From: Pseudomonas mendocina
GTDB lineage: Bacteria > Pseudomonadota > Gammaproteobacteria > Pseudomonadales > Pseudomonadaceae
Direction: 5' to 3'
Length of the DNA: 64,000 nucleotides
Assembly: GCF_003008615.1 (NCBI RefSeq)
Contig: NZ_CP027657.1
Location: 1,550,001 to 1,614,000, forward strand
Position numbers and translations under genes: made by a program. The notes beneath the pieces were generated by a model. That model was not told where the DNA came from. It worked only from the letters and a program-made list of their open reading frames with translations, and made no database searches. Positions 56,572-64,000 of this stretch are shown here, piece by piece (positions within the stretch are counted from its first letter, which is position 1; every line of letters begins with the position of its first letter).

Positions 56572-57368
56572 CGAACCACCTCCAACATCGCCGGATGGGT
56601 AATCGGCAGCATCCAGCGTGCCTGTCCGGATTTCAAGCCACCGCGACGCTGGCGATCGATGACCCAGCCACGCGCTTCCACTTGCCGCCCTTTGAGCTGC
56701 TGCAAAGCGCGCACATCGAACTCACCGAGCAACTCAGGCGCCACCCGTAGCACCCGGCCGCCATCGAGATCAATCCAGAGACCGCCCCGGTTGCGCTGCA
56801 CGCTGGCAACGCGCCCGCCGAGCAAAGCGAAGCCACCACTGCGTAGCTGACCAGCCGTCCTCACCTGCTCGTCGCGCCACAAGCCGAGCTGCTTGCTGCG
56901 GGCCTGGCGCTCGGCCGCCGTGTGGCAGCGCACCAGCTCGCTATTGGGAGCCACGGCCACCATAAAGCCCAGCCCTTCGGCCAGCAGCTGCGCTTCGAGG
57001 TTACGCCCCTGACGATCATGAAGATGGGCCAGAGTGCGCCCGTAACGATCCTTGCGCTGCTCGCCGTACAACAGACCGACACGTCCGTCACTGGCATCGA
57101 CCAGCGCCTGTAGGCGGCGCTTGGCCTGCACCGCATAAGGCTCGTCGCTGCGCCCCTTGCGCCCCAGCTCGGGTGCGTTGATGCCGATCAGGCGAATGCT
57201 GCGCCCGTCGGCCAGACGCACCGTGTCGCCATCGACCACCTGGCGTACGGCGGCCTGGGCGAGATCTGCGCGCAGCGGGCAGAATGCCTGGGCCAGGTCG
57301 ACACACAGCAGAGAAACGAAAAAGGCGCCCACCAGGGACGCCTTTTTCAGTAGCACGGAGTGGCGCAT
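56568..57368 (-). CDS. Exported thermonuclease (SNase-like) family protein
   Basis: The 266-residue protein has a signal peptide (MRHSVLLKKASLVGAFFVSLLCVDLAQA). The staphylococcal nuclease domain includes VVDGDTVRLADGRSIRLIGINAPELG, with its calcium-binding aspartates, and KDRYGRTLAHL, with the catalytic arginine. The C-terminal part (SGGFALLGGRVASVQRNRGGLWIDLDGGRVLRVAPELLGEF) looks like an OB-type nucleic-acid-binding fold. It probably degrades or binds nucleic acid outside the cytoplasm. It is co-directional with the M48 protease gene and overlaps it. Confidence 0.85.
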   Translation of the reverse strand: MRHSVLLKKASLVGAFFVSLLCVDLAQAFCPLRADLAQAAVRQVVDGDTVRLADGRSIRLIGINAPELGRKGRSDEPYAVQAKRRLQALVDASDGRVGLLYGEQRKDRYGRTLAHLHDRQGRNLEAQLLAEGLGFMVAVAPNSELVRCHTAAERQARSKQLGLWRDEQVRTAGQLRSGGFALLGGRVASVQRNRGGLWIDLDGGRVLRVAPELLGEFDVRALQQLKGRQVEARGWVIDRQRRGGLKSGQARWMLPITHPAMLEVVR

Positions 57369-57394
57369 GCCAGATTCCGTTTTCGTTCGGTCGC

Positions 57395-57607
57395 TTACTT
57401 GGCGCCGAATACGCCGAAGCGCTGCTTGAAGCGATCGATACGGCCGCCGGTGTCCAGTACTTTCTGCTTACCGGTGTAGAACGGGTGGCACTCGGAGCAA
57501 ACGTCGAGGCTCAGGTTCTTGCCCAGGGTGGAGCGGGTCTTGATCACGTTACCGCAGGAGCAGGTAGCGTCGATTTCGACGTAGTTCGGATGGATATCGG
57601 CTTTCAT
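57395..57607 (-). CDS. rpmE: Ribosomal protein bL31 (zinc-binding form)
   Basis: The 70-residue large-subunit protein has the four-cysteine zinc site: Cys16 and Cys18 (TCSCGN) and Cys37 and Cys40 ([11 protein letters not shown]). This marks it as the C+ form rather than the zinc-independent paralogue. The ATG at 57607 gives the standard MKADIHPNY start. It lies divergent from priA and 26 nt before the nuclease gene. Confidence 0.96.
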   Translation of the reverse strand: MKADIHPNYVEIDATCSCGNVIKTRSTLGKNLSLDVCSECHPFYTGKQKVLDTGGRIDRFKQRFGVFGAK

Positions 57608-57765
57608 TGTGCTTTCCTCAGGGTAGTCGTGCCGCCACCCGACCAATGTCAGGCACCGCACAGAAATAGGCCGCGCATCTTACCAGACGCGCGAGTCGAT
57701 GCAAGCCACGCAAGGCGCCGGTCGTCGCGTGCTAACATCGCGGGCCTGTCAATGGAGCTTCTGGC

Positions 57766-59985
57766 TTGCCCAACCTGATCCTGCGCCTCGCCCTGCCCTC
57801 GCCGCTGCGCCGCCTGTTCGACTACCTCGCCCCCGCTGGCGTGTCGCGCAGTGCCTTGCAGCCAGGCGTGCGACTGCGCGTGCCGTTCGGCCGGCGCGAG
57901 ATGATCGGCGTGCTGGTGGAAGTCGACAGCCAGAGCGAAGTTCCGATGGACAAGCTCAAGCCAGCCCTGGAACTGCTTGACGCCCGCCCACCGCTGCCGG
58001 CGCCGTTGTTCAAGCTATGCCTATGGACAGCGCAGTACTACCAGCACAGCCTCGGCGACACCCTGAGCTGGGCCTTGCCGGTAATGCTGCGCCAGGGTGA
58101 GCCAGCCGAAACCCGCCAGGAGCGTTACTGGCTGGCCAGCAAGGGTGCCAGCGTCGACGACCCAAGACTGGCCCGCGCACCGCGCCAACGCGACGCCCTC
58201 AAGGCGCTGGCGCAACATCCTCATGGCGTGGCCCACAGCCTGCTCAGCCAGCTGCAACTCAACCGCGACAGCCTGCAGCTGCTACATGAAAAGGGTCTGG
58301 TACGGGTCGAGGTGCGCCGCACCCAACCTCATGCCAAACCTGCGCACTGGCTGGCGCAACCGGAACTACCACTGAACGCCGAACAACGTGCCGCGGTGAA
58401 TGCCGTAGCGTCGGGCTGGGATCAGTTCAATGCCTTTCTACTGGCGGGGGTCACCGGCAGCGGCAAGACCGAGGTTTACCTGCAACTGATCCACCAGTGC
58501 CTGGAAGCCGGCAAGCAGGCACTGGTACTGATCCCAGAGATCAACCTCGGCCCGCAGACCTTCGACCGTTTCGCCCGCCGTTTCAATGCACGCATCGCCC
58601 TGCTGCACTCGGCAGTGAACGACCGCGAACGTCTGGACGCCTGGCTGGCAGCACGCGATGGCGAGGCCGACATCATCATCGGGACGCGCTCGGCGCTGTT
58701 CACGCCGATGAAGAATCCGGGGCTGATCATCGTCGACGAAGAACACGACGCCTCCTATAAACAGCAGGAAGGTCTGCGCTATCACGCCCGCGACCTGGCC
58801 CTCGTACGCGCTCACCAGGAAGACGTGCCGATCGTGCTCGGCTCCGCAACCCCCTCGCTGGAAAGCCTGCACAACGCCCACAGCGGCCGCTACGCCCTGC
58901 TCAAACTGACCCAGCGCGCCGGCGGTGCCAGCCAGCCGCGTTTCCTGCGCCTGGACGTGAAGAGCCGGCCGCTGGACTCGGGCATATCCGGGCCGATGCA
59001 GCAGGCCATCGCCCAGACCCTGGCGGCCGGCCAGCAGGTGCTGGTGTTCCTCAACCGCCGTGGCTTCGCCCCAACCCTGCTCTGCCACGACTGCGGCTGG
59101 CTGTCGGAATGCCCGCGTTGCGATGCGCGCATGACCGTGCACCAGCGCTACCAGGAACTGCGCTGCCACCACTGCGGCCATGTCGAACGCCAGCCGAGCA
59201 ACTGCCCCAAATGCCAGCATGTCGACCTGCGTCCAGTCGGTGCTGGCACCGAGCGCGCCGAAGAGCGCCTGGCGGTGCTGTTCCCCGATTACCCGGTGCT
59301 GCGCATCGACCGCGACAGCACCTCGCGCAAGGGCGCGATGGATCGCCTGTTCGCCACCATCAACAAGGGTGAACCGTGCATCCTGGTCGGCACCCAGATG
59401 CTCGCCAAAGGTCACCATTTCCCCCGGGTGACGCTGGTGTCGATTCTCGATGCCGACGGCGGGCTGTTCTCCGCGGACTTTCGCGCCAGCGAGCGCATGG
59501 CGCAGCTGATCGTCCAGGTCGCTGGCCGCGCCGGCCGCGCCGAAGAGCCGGGCAAGGTGATAATCCAGAGTCACCTGGCCGACCACCCCCTATTGGTTCA
59601 ACTCACCGAACAAGGCTACTTCGCCTTTGCCGAGCAAGCCCTGAGCGAACGCAGGGCTGCTGGCTTGCCACCATTCTGTCACCTGGCATTGCTGCGCGCC
59701 GAGGCGCACAAGCCGGGCCAGGCCGAAGGTTTTCTCGACGAAGCCTGCCATGAGGCCGAGTTGCTGCTGAACGAACTTGGCCTTTCCGGCATCGAACTAC
59801 TCGGGCCCGTGCCAGCACCGATGGAACGCCGCGCCGGCCGCTTCCGCGCGCAACTACTGGTACAGGGCAATGCCCGTGCACCGCTGCATCGCCTGCTCAC
59901 ACCATGGCTGCACGCCCTGGAACAAATGCCCAGCGGTCGTGCAGTGCGCTGGTCGCTGGATGTCGACCCGATCGACCTGTTCTAG
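57766..59985 (+). CDS. priA: Primosomal replication restart helicase PriA
   Basis: The 739-residue 3'-5' DNA helicase has an N-terminal DNA-binding domain, Walker [14 protein letters not shown] (about residues 228-240), and the DEEH box in [23 protein letters not shown]. Two zinc sites lie between the helicase lobes ([14 protein letters not shown] and [18 protein letters not shown]). Motif VI is [13 protein letters not shown]. The start is TTG with GGAG upstream. PriA reloads the replisome at stalled forks. Confidence 0.95.
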   Translation: MPNLILRLALPSPLRRLFDYLAPAGVSRSALQPGVRLRVPFGRREMIGVLVEVDSQSEVPMDKLKPALELLDARPPLPAPLFKLCLWTAQYYQHSLGDTLSWALPVMLRQGEPAETRQERYWLASKGASVDDPRLARAPRQRDALKALAQHPHGVAHSLLSQLQLNRDSLQLLHEKGLVRVEVRRTQPHAKPAHWLAQPELPLNAEQRAAVNAVASGWDQFNAFLLAGVTGSGKTEVYLQLIHQCLEAGKQALVLIPEINLGPQTFDRFARRFNARIALLHSAVNDRERLDAWLAARDGEADIIIGTRSALFTPMKNPGLIIVDEEHDASYKQQEGLRYHARDLALVRAHQEDVPIVLGSATPSLESLHNAHSGRYALLKLTQRAGGASQPRFLRLDVKSRPLDSGISGPMQQAIAQTLAAGQQVLVFLNRRGFAPTLLCHDCGWLSECPRCDARMTVHQRYQELRCHHCGHVERQPSNCPKCQHVDLRPVGAGTERAEERLAVLFPDYPVLRIDRDSTSRKGAMDRLFATINKGEPCILVGTQMLAKGHHFPRVTLVSILDADGGLFSADFRASERMAQLIVQVAGRAGRAEEPGKVIIQSHLADHPLLVQLTEQGYFAFAEQALSERRAAGLPPFCHLALLRAEAHKPGQAEGFLDEACHEAELLLNELGLSGIELLGPVPAPMERRAGRFRAQLLVQGNARAPLHRLLTPWLHALEQMPSGRAVRWSLDVDPIDLF

Positions 59986-60119
59986 GGAGTGCGCCGTGCG
60001 CACAGACTCCAAAAGCCATCAGGGCGCACTGTGCATCCCACAAGTTATGGCCTGCGGCTTGCCGCTGCTTTTATAATGCGCAGTTTTCGACCAAAGCCTC
60101 AGGGCCAACCGAGCCGACC

Positions 60120-61871
60120 ATGAAAGACAGTATTCGCCACCTGATCCAGCAAGCCCTCGACCGCCTCGCCGCCGATGGCGTGCTGCCTGCCGGCCTGACG
60201 CCGGCCATCCAGGTGGAGAACACCAAGGACAAGAGCCACGGCGACTTCGCCAGCAACATCGCCATGATGCTGGCCAAGCCGGCCGGCATGAAACCACGTG
60301 ACCTGGCCGAGAAACTGATCGCGGCACTACCGGCCGACGCGCAGATCAGCAAGGTCGAGATCGCCGGCCCTGGCTTCCTCAACTTCTTCCAGAACAGTGA
60401 TGCCCTGGCTCAACGCCTGGAAGCGGCCCTGGCCGACGAACACCTCGGCGTGCGCAAGGCCGGCGCCAAGCAGCGCGTGGTCATCGACCTGTCCTCGCCG
60501 AACCTGGCCAAGGAAATGCACGTCGGCCACCTGCGCTCCACCATCATCGGCGACGGCGTGGCACGCGTGCTGGAGTTCCTCGGCGACGAGGTAATCCGCC
60601 AGAACCACGTGGGCGACTGGGGTACCCAGTTCGGCATGCTGCTGGCCTTCATGGAAGAGAATCCGGCTGCCGCCGAAAGCGAGCTGGCCGACCTCGAAGG
60701 TTTCTACCGCGCCGCCAAGAAGCGTTTCGACGACTCCCCCGAATTCGCCGACCGCGCCCGCGAGCTGGTCGTTCAGCTGCAGGCCGGCGACGCCCAGTGC
60801 CTGAAACTCTGGCACCGCTTCAACGACATTTCCCTGTCGCACTGCCAGAAGGTCTACGACCGCCTCGGCGTCAAGCTGGGCATGGCCGACGTCAAGGGCG
60901 AAAGCGCCTACAACGCCGAGTTGCCGGGCATCGTCCAGGCCCTGCGCGACAAGGGCCTGCTGACCGAGGACAACGGCGCGCAGTGCGTCTTCCTCGACGA
61001 ATACCAGAACGCCGAAGGCAACCCGCTGCCGGTGATCGTGCAGAAAGCCGGCGGCGGCTACCTCTACGCCACCACCGACCTGGCCGCCATGCGTTACCGC
61101 AGCGAAGTGCTGAAGGCCGACCGCGTGCTGTACTTCGTCGACCAGCGCCAGGCCCTGCACTTCCAGATGGCCTTCGAAGTGGCGCGCCGCGCCGGCTTCG
61201 TCCATGCCGGCATGCAACTGGAGCACATGGGCTTCGGTACCATGAACGGCGCCGACGGCCGCCCGTTCAAGACCCGCGACGGCGGCACGGTTAAGCTGAT
61301 CGATCTGCTCGACGAAGCCGAACAGCGTGCCTATGCGCTGGTCAAGGCGCTCAACGAAAGCAAAGGCATCGTCCTCGAAGAAAACGAGCTGCGCCAGATC
61401 GCCCGCGCCGTGGGCATCGGCGCGGTGAAATACGCCGACCTGTCCAAGCACCGCACCAGCGACTACAGCTTCAATTTCGAGCTGATGCTCAGCTTCGAGG
61501 GCAACACCGCACCCTACCTGCTGTACGCCTACACCCGCGTGGCCGGCGTGTTCCGCAAGCTGGGCAAGGGCGTCGACGAAATCGGTGGCGAAATCCAGCT
61601 GGCCGCCGAACAGGAGCAGGCCCTGGCCGCAAAGCTCGCCCAATTCGGCGAAGTGCTCGGCAACGTTGCCGACAAAGGTACGCCGCACACCCTGTGCACT
61701 TACCTCTATGACCTGGCCGGGCTGTTCTCCAGCTTTTACGAGAACTGCCCGATCCTCACTGCCGAAGAGCAAGCCACCCAGCAGAGCCGCCTGCGCCTGG
61801 CCGCCCTGACCGGACGCACGCTCAAGCTGGGCCTGGAACTGCTCGGCCTGGAAACCCTGGAGCGGATGTAA
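60120..61871 (+). CDS. argS: Arginyl-tRNA synthetase
   Basis: The 583-residue class I synthetase has an N-terminal Add-1 domain, the HIGH-type motif HVGH in [20 protein letters not shown], and a C-terminal DALR anticodon domain (about 460-583; [23 protein letters not shown]). The usual KMSKS is replaced by a degenerate motif near [11 protein letters not shown], as in other ArgRS enzymes. The start at 60120 ([16 protein letters not shown]) is the family start. It is followed directly by the SPOR protein gene. Confidence 0.96.
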   Translation: MKDSIRHLIQQALDRLAADGVLPAGLTPAIQVENTKDKSHGDFASNIAMMLAKPAGMKPRDLAEKLIAALPADAQISKVEIAGPGFLNFFQNSDALAQRLEAALADEHLGVRKAGAKQRVVIDLSSPNLAKEMHVGHLRSTIIGDGVARVLEFLGDEVIRQNHVGDWGTQFGMLLAFMEENPAAAESELADLEGFYRAAKKRFDDSPEFADRARELVVQLQAGDAQCLKLWHRFNDISLSHCQKVYDRLGVKLGMADVKGESAYNAELPGIVQALRDKGLLTEDNGAQCVFLDEYQNAEGNPLPVIVQKAGGGYLYATTDLAAMRYRSEVLKADRVLYFVDQRQALHFQMAFEVARRAGFVHAGMQLEHMGFGTMNGADGRPFKTRDGGTVKLIDLLDEAEQRAYALVKALNESKGIVLEENELRQIARAVGIGAVKYADLSKHRTSDYSFNFELMLSFEGNTAPYLLYAYTRVAGVFRKLGKGVDEIGGEIQLAAEQEQALAAKLAQFGEVLGNVADKGTPHTLCTYLYDLAGLFSSFYENCPILTAEEQATQQSRLRLAALTGRTLKLGLELLGLETLERM

Positions 61872-62549
61872 ATGGCAGCGCGCAAGAAGCCGGCGCCAAA
61901 ACGCGGCGCCAGTCGCTATCAGGCTCCGGCGAAAAAGCCGGTACCGGGCTGGATCTGGCTCGCCTGTGGCCTGGTGATAGGTGGCTTTTTCGTGTTTCTG
62001 TTCAGCCTTGAGCCCGGCCGTGACGAGATCAAGCGCGACAAGACCGAGCAGGTGCGCAGCACCAAACCCGAACCAAAGCCGACGCAGCCCGAGCCGGCCA
62101 GGCCCAAGTACGATTTCTACACGCTGCTGCCGGAATCCGAGGTGATCCTGCCGCAAGCGCTGGAAGAAACGCCACCGCCAGCCCCCGAGCAGAAACCGGT
62201 CACGCCGGAAGAGGCCGCGAAGATCGACACCGCTCGCGCCGAAGCCGCGCTCAACGGTGAAACGCCGCCGCCCGCGCCACCAGTGACAGTCGCCACCGCA
62301 CCGGTCACCACGCAGTTCTTCCTGCAGGCTGGCTCGTTCCGCAAGCGTGACGACGCCGACGGCCTGCGCGCGCAGATTATCCTGCTCGGGCAGAACGTGC
62401 GCGTGGAAACCGGCAAGGTGCGCGACGAAACCTGGCACCGCGTATTGGTCGGCCCTTACGCCAGCCGCGAGCAGTTGTCCAGCGCGCAGAAGACCCTGGC
62501 CGCCAGCGGCTTCAGCAACCTGCTGTTACAGCAGCGCCAGGTCCGCTGA
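61872..62549 (+). CDS. FtsN-like SPOR-domain protein
   Basis: The 225-residue bitopic protein has a basic cytoplasmic N terminus (MAARKKPAPKRGASRYQAPAKK), a membrane helix (WIWLACGLVIGGFFVFLFSL, about 27-46), a Pro/Glu-rich linker, and a C-terminal SPOR domain (about 148-225; FFLQAGSFRKRDDADGLRAQIILLG). This layout and the position after argS fit FtsN, a late division protein that activates septal peptidoglycan synthesis. The start abuts the argS stop with no gap. Without alignment I leave the symbol open. Confidence 0.85.
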   Translation: MAARKKPAPKRGASRYQAPAKKPVPGWIWLACGLVIGGFFVFLFSLEPGRDEIKRDKTEQVRSTKPEPKPTQPEPARPKYDFYTLLPESEVILPQALEETPPPAPEQKPVTPEEAAKIDTARAEAALNGETPPPAPPVTVATAPVTTQFFLQAGSFRKRDDADGLRAQIILLGQNVRVETGKVRDETWHRVLVGPYASREQLSSAQKTLAASGFSNLLLQQRQVR

Positions 62550-62570
62550 TCGGCGTTTTCCCCGCCGTCG

Positions 62571-62599
62571 GTTGAAAAGCCGCGGCGGGCACCCCATCT
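62571..62599 (+). promoter_or_regulatory. Sigma32 (heat-shock) promoter of hslVU
   Basis: GTTGAAA (62571-62577) and CCCCATCT (62592-62599) are separated by 14 bp, a near-consensus match to CTTGAAA-N13-15-CCCCATNT. It lies about 47 bp before the hslV start. Heat-shock control of hslVU is well established. Confidence 0.8.
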
Positions 62600-62645
62600 G
62601 AGAGTTCATCCGGGCAATTCGCCCCGCTGCGTGGAGACTCTCCCC

Positions 62646-63176
62646 TTGACCACCATCGTTTCAGTCCGCCGCCACGGCAAGGTCGTCATGGCCGGTGACG
62701 GCCAGGTTTCCCTCGGCAACACCGTGATGAAAGGCAACGCCAAGAAAGTCCGTCGCCTGTACCACGGTCAGGTACTGGCCGGTTTTGCCGGTGCCACCGC
62801 CGATGCCTTCACCCTGTTCGAGCGCTTCGAAGGCCAGCTTGAGAAACATCAGGGCCACCTGGTGCGTGCTGCGGTCGAACTGGCCAAGGACTGGCGTACC
62901 GATCGCAGCCTGAGCCGCCTGGAAGCCATGCTGGCAGTGGCCAACAAGGACGCCTCGCTGATCATCACCGGCAACGGCGACGTGGTCGAACCCGAAGAAG
63001 GCCTGATCGCCATGGGTTCCGGCGGCAACTTCGCCCAGGCCGCGGCGCGCGCCCTGCTGATGAAGACGGATCTGTCCGCCCTCGAAGTGGCACAAACCGC
63101 ACTGGGCATCGCTGGCGACATCTGCGTGTTCACCAACCACCATCAGACCATCGAGGAACTGGACGCTGCCGAGTAG
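62646..63176 (+). CDS. hslV: HslV peptidase subunit of the HslUV protease
   Basis: The 176-residue Ntn-type peptidase has its catalytic threonine directly after the initiator: TTG (62646) then [24 protein letters not shown]. This start leaves Thr1 exposed when the formyl-methionine is removed. A GTG 15 nt upstream would add five residues before it. [15 protein letters not shown] and [18 protein letters not shown] close the fold. It forms a dodecamer capped by HslU. A 10-bp-stem hairpin separates it from hslU. Confidence 0.95.
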   Translation: MTTIVSVRRHGKVVMAGDGQVSLGNTVMKGNAKKVRRLYHGQVLAGFAGATADAFTLFERFEGQLEKHQGHLVRAAVELAKDWRTDRSLSRLEAMLAVANKDASLIITGNGDVVEPEEGLIAMGSGGNFAQAAARALLMKTDLSALEVAQTALGIAGDICVFTNHHQTIEELDAAE

Positions 63177-63189
63177 CGTCCACTGCCTC

Positions 63190-63222
63190 AGAACCTGTTC
63201 CCGATGCGGCAGAACAGGTTCT
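63190..63222. repeat. Hairpin between hslV and hslU
   Basis: AGAACCTGTT and AACAGGTTCT form a perfect 10-bp inverted repeat with a 13-nt loop inside the 75-nt intergenic gap. The arms resemble the AGAACCTA... ends of the element at 14741-14882. It could reduce read-through or protect the hslV message. Confidence 0.6.
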
Positions 63223-63251
63223 TACAGTTTTCCGATAGCGAGCCAAATTCC

Positions 63252-64000
63252 ATGTCCATGACGCCCCGCGAGATCGTCCACGAACTCAACCGCCATATCA
63301 TCGGCCAGGACGACGCCAAACGCGCCGTCGCCATCGCACTGCGCAACCGCTGGCGGCGCATGCAACTGCCTGCCGACCTGCGCCAGGAAGTGACGCCGAA
63401 GAACATCCTGATGATCGGCCCGACCGGCGTCGGCAAGACCGAGATCGCCCGTCGCCTGGCCAAGCTGGCCAACGCGCCCTTCCTCAAAGTGGAGGCGACC
63501 AAGTTCACCGAGGTCGGCTATGTCGGCCGTGACGTCGAGTCGATCATCCGCGACCTGGCCGATGCTGCGGTGAAGATGCTGCGCGAGCAGGAAATCACCA
63601 AGGTGCGTCATCGCGCCGAAGATGCCGCCGAGGAGCGCATCCTCGACGCCCTGCTGCCGCCAGCCCGCCAGGGCTTTGGCGACGAGCCGGTGCGCAGCGA
63701 GGATTCCAACACCCGCCAACTGTTCCGCAAGCGCCTGCGTGAAGGTCAGCTGGACGACAAGGAAATCGACATCGAAGTCGCCGAGTCGCCCATGGGCGTG
63801 GAAATCATGACCCCGCCGGGCATGGAAGAGATGACCAACCAGCTGCAAAACCTGTTCTCCAGCATGGGCAAGGGCAAGAAGAAATCCCGCAAGCTCAAGG
63901 TCGCCGACGCCCTCAAACTGGTGCGCGACGAAGAAGCCGCACGCCTGGTCAACGAGGAAGAACTCAAGGCCCGCGCCCTGGAAGCGGTCGAGCAGCACGG
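63252..64000 (+). CDS. hslU: HslU ATPase subunit of the HslUV protease (3' end outside window)
   Basis: The frame is open from the ATG at 63252 to the right edge, giving the first 249 residues. [26 protein letters not shown], Walker [10 protein letters not shown] (about residues 56-64) and [14 protein letters not shown] are typical of HslU. The intermediate I-domain begins about residue 105 and includes [27 protein letters not shown]. HslU unfolds substrates for HslV. No strong Shine-Dalgarno is visible, so translation may depend on the upstream gene. Confidence 0.95.
   Translation, partial: MSMTPREIVHELNRHIIGQDDAKRAVAIALRNRWRRMQLPADLRQEVTPKNILMIGPTGVGKTEIARRLAKLANAPFLKVEATKFTEVGYVGRDVESIIRDLADAAVKMLREQEITKVRHRAEDAAEERILDALLPPARQGFGDEPVRSEDSNTRQLFRKRLREGQLDDKEIDIEVAESPMGVEIMTPPGMEEMTNQLQNLFSSMGKGKKKSRKLKVADALKLVRDEEAARLVNEEELKARALEAVEQH

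Noticed and set aside
60327..62438. Long minus-strand open frame opposite argS and the SPOR gene.
   Set aside because: Antisense shadow from GC-rich codon bias; both plus-strand genes are clearly conserved.

Overview
This 64 kb window is chromosomal DNA from a Pseudomonas species. The right half carries the gene order hemE ... gltD-gltB-damX-aroB-aroK-pilQPONM / ponA / maeB ... rpmE / priA-argS-ftsN-like-hslVU. From memory this is the order of the Pseudomonas aeruginosa backbone in the PA5034-PA5054 range, and the proteins read as close pseudomonad orthologues. Base composition by eye is GC-rich throughout except pilQ-pilO. The species cannot be fixed from the sequence alone.

Layout. (1) 1-1.2 kb: the tail of an unidentified protein, a strong terminator, and a lone ParA-type ATPase. 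(2) 1.4-19.7 kb: a tightly overlapping plus-strand operon for an aryl polyene (APE) pigment. Its order is chain-length factor, acyltransferase, two ACPs, a COG4648 membrane protein, a fused aryl-ACP ligase/dehydratase, a glycosyltransferase, an HtrB-like acyltransferase, an MIO ammonia-lyase, a thioesterase, a LolA-like protein, an MMPL exporter, an antiporter-like membrane protein, a flavin halogenase-like enzyme, a methyltransferase, a DUF3261 lipoprotein, KS, DH, KR and KS. Two small exported proteins and an inverted membrane methyltransferase follow (19.8-21.2 kb). (3) 21.3-25.7 kb: a second plus-strand module with a dehydratase-like protein, an ABC ATPase and permease, an ACP, a KS and a half-size KS-like protein lacking the nucleophile. 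(4) 25.8-29.3 kb: a minus-strand operon encoding DarA and DarB (dialkylresorcinol synthesis), a small unknown protein and a BtrH-like acyltransferase candidate. Blocks 2-4 look like one pigment locus. The polyene acid is made on the ACPs and the dialkylresorcinol by DarB/DarA. The BtrH-like protein is a candidate for joining them, which would give a flexirubin-like ester; this last step is inference.

(5) 29.8-31.0 kb: hemE. (6) 31.0-36.8 kb: a cyanate-use island with cyanase, an ABC transporter with a Tat-exported binding protein, and a divergent PAS-type sigma54 activator. The shared control region has sigma54 promoter matches and a 23-bp tandem repeat. (7) 36.8-51 kb: a minus-strand run of gltD, gltB, damX, aroB, aroK and pilQPONM. 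pilQ, pilP and pilO are visibly AT-richer than everything around them. (8) 51.2-64 kb: ponA (+), maeB with a HexR-type operator, an M48 protease, a thermonuclease and rpmE (-), then priA, argS, an ftsN-like gene and hslV-hslU (+). hslV has a sigma32-type promoter and hslU runs off the window.

The most notable content is the APE plus dialkylresorcinol supercluster with its unusual accessory enzymes. Other points of interest are the sigma54-controlled cyanate locus with its tandem operator array, a REP-like palindrome that encodes part of the signal peptide of a LolA-like protein, and the AT-rich pilus segment.
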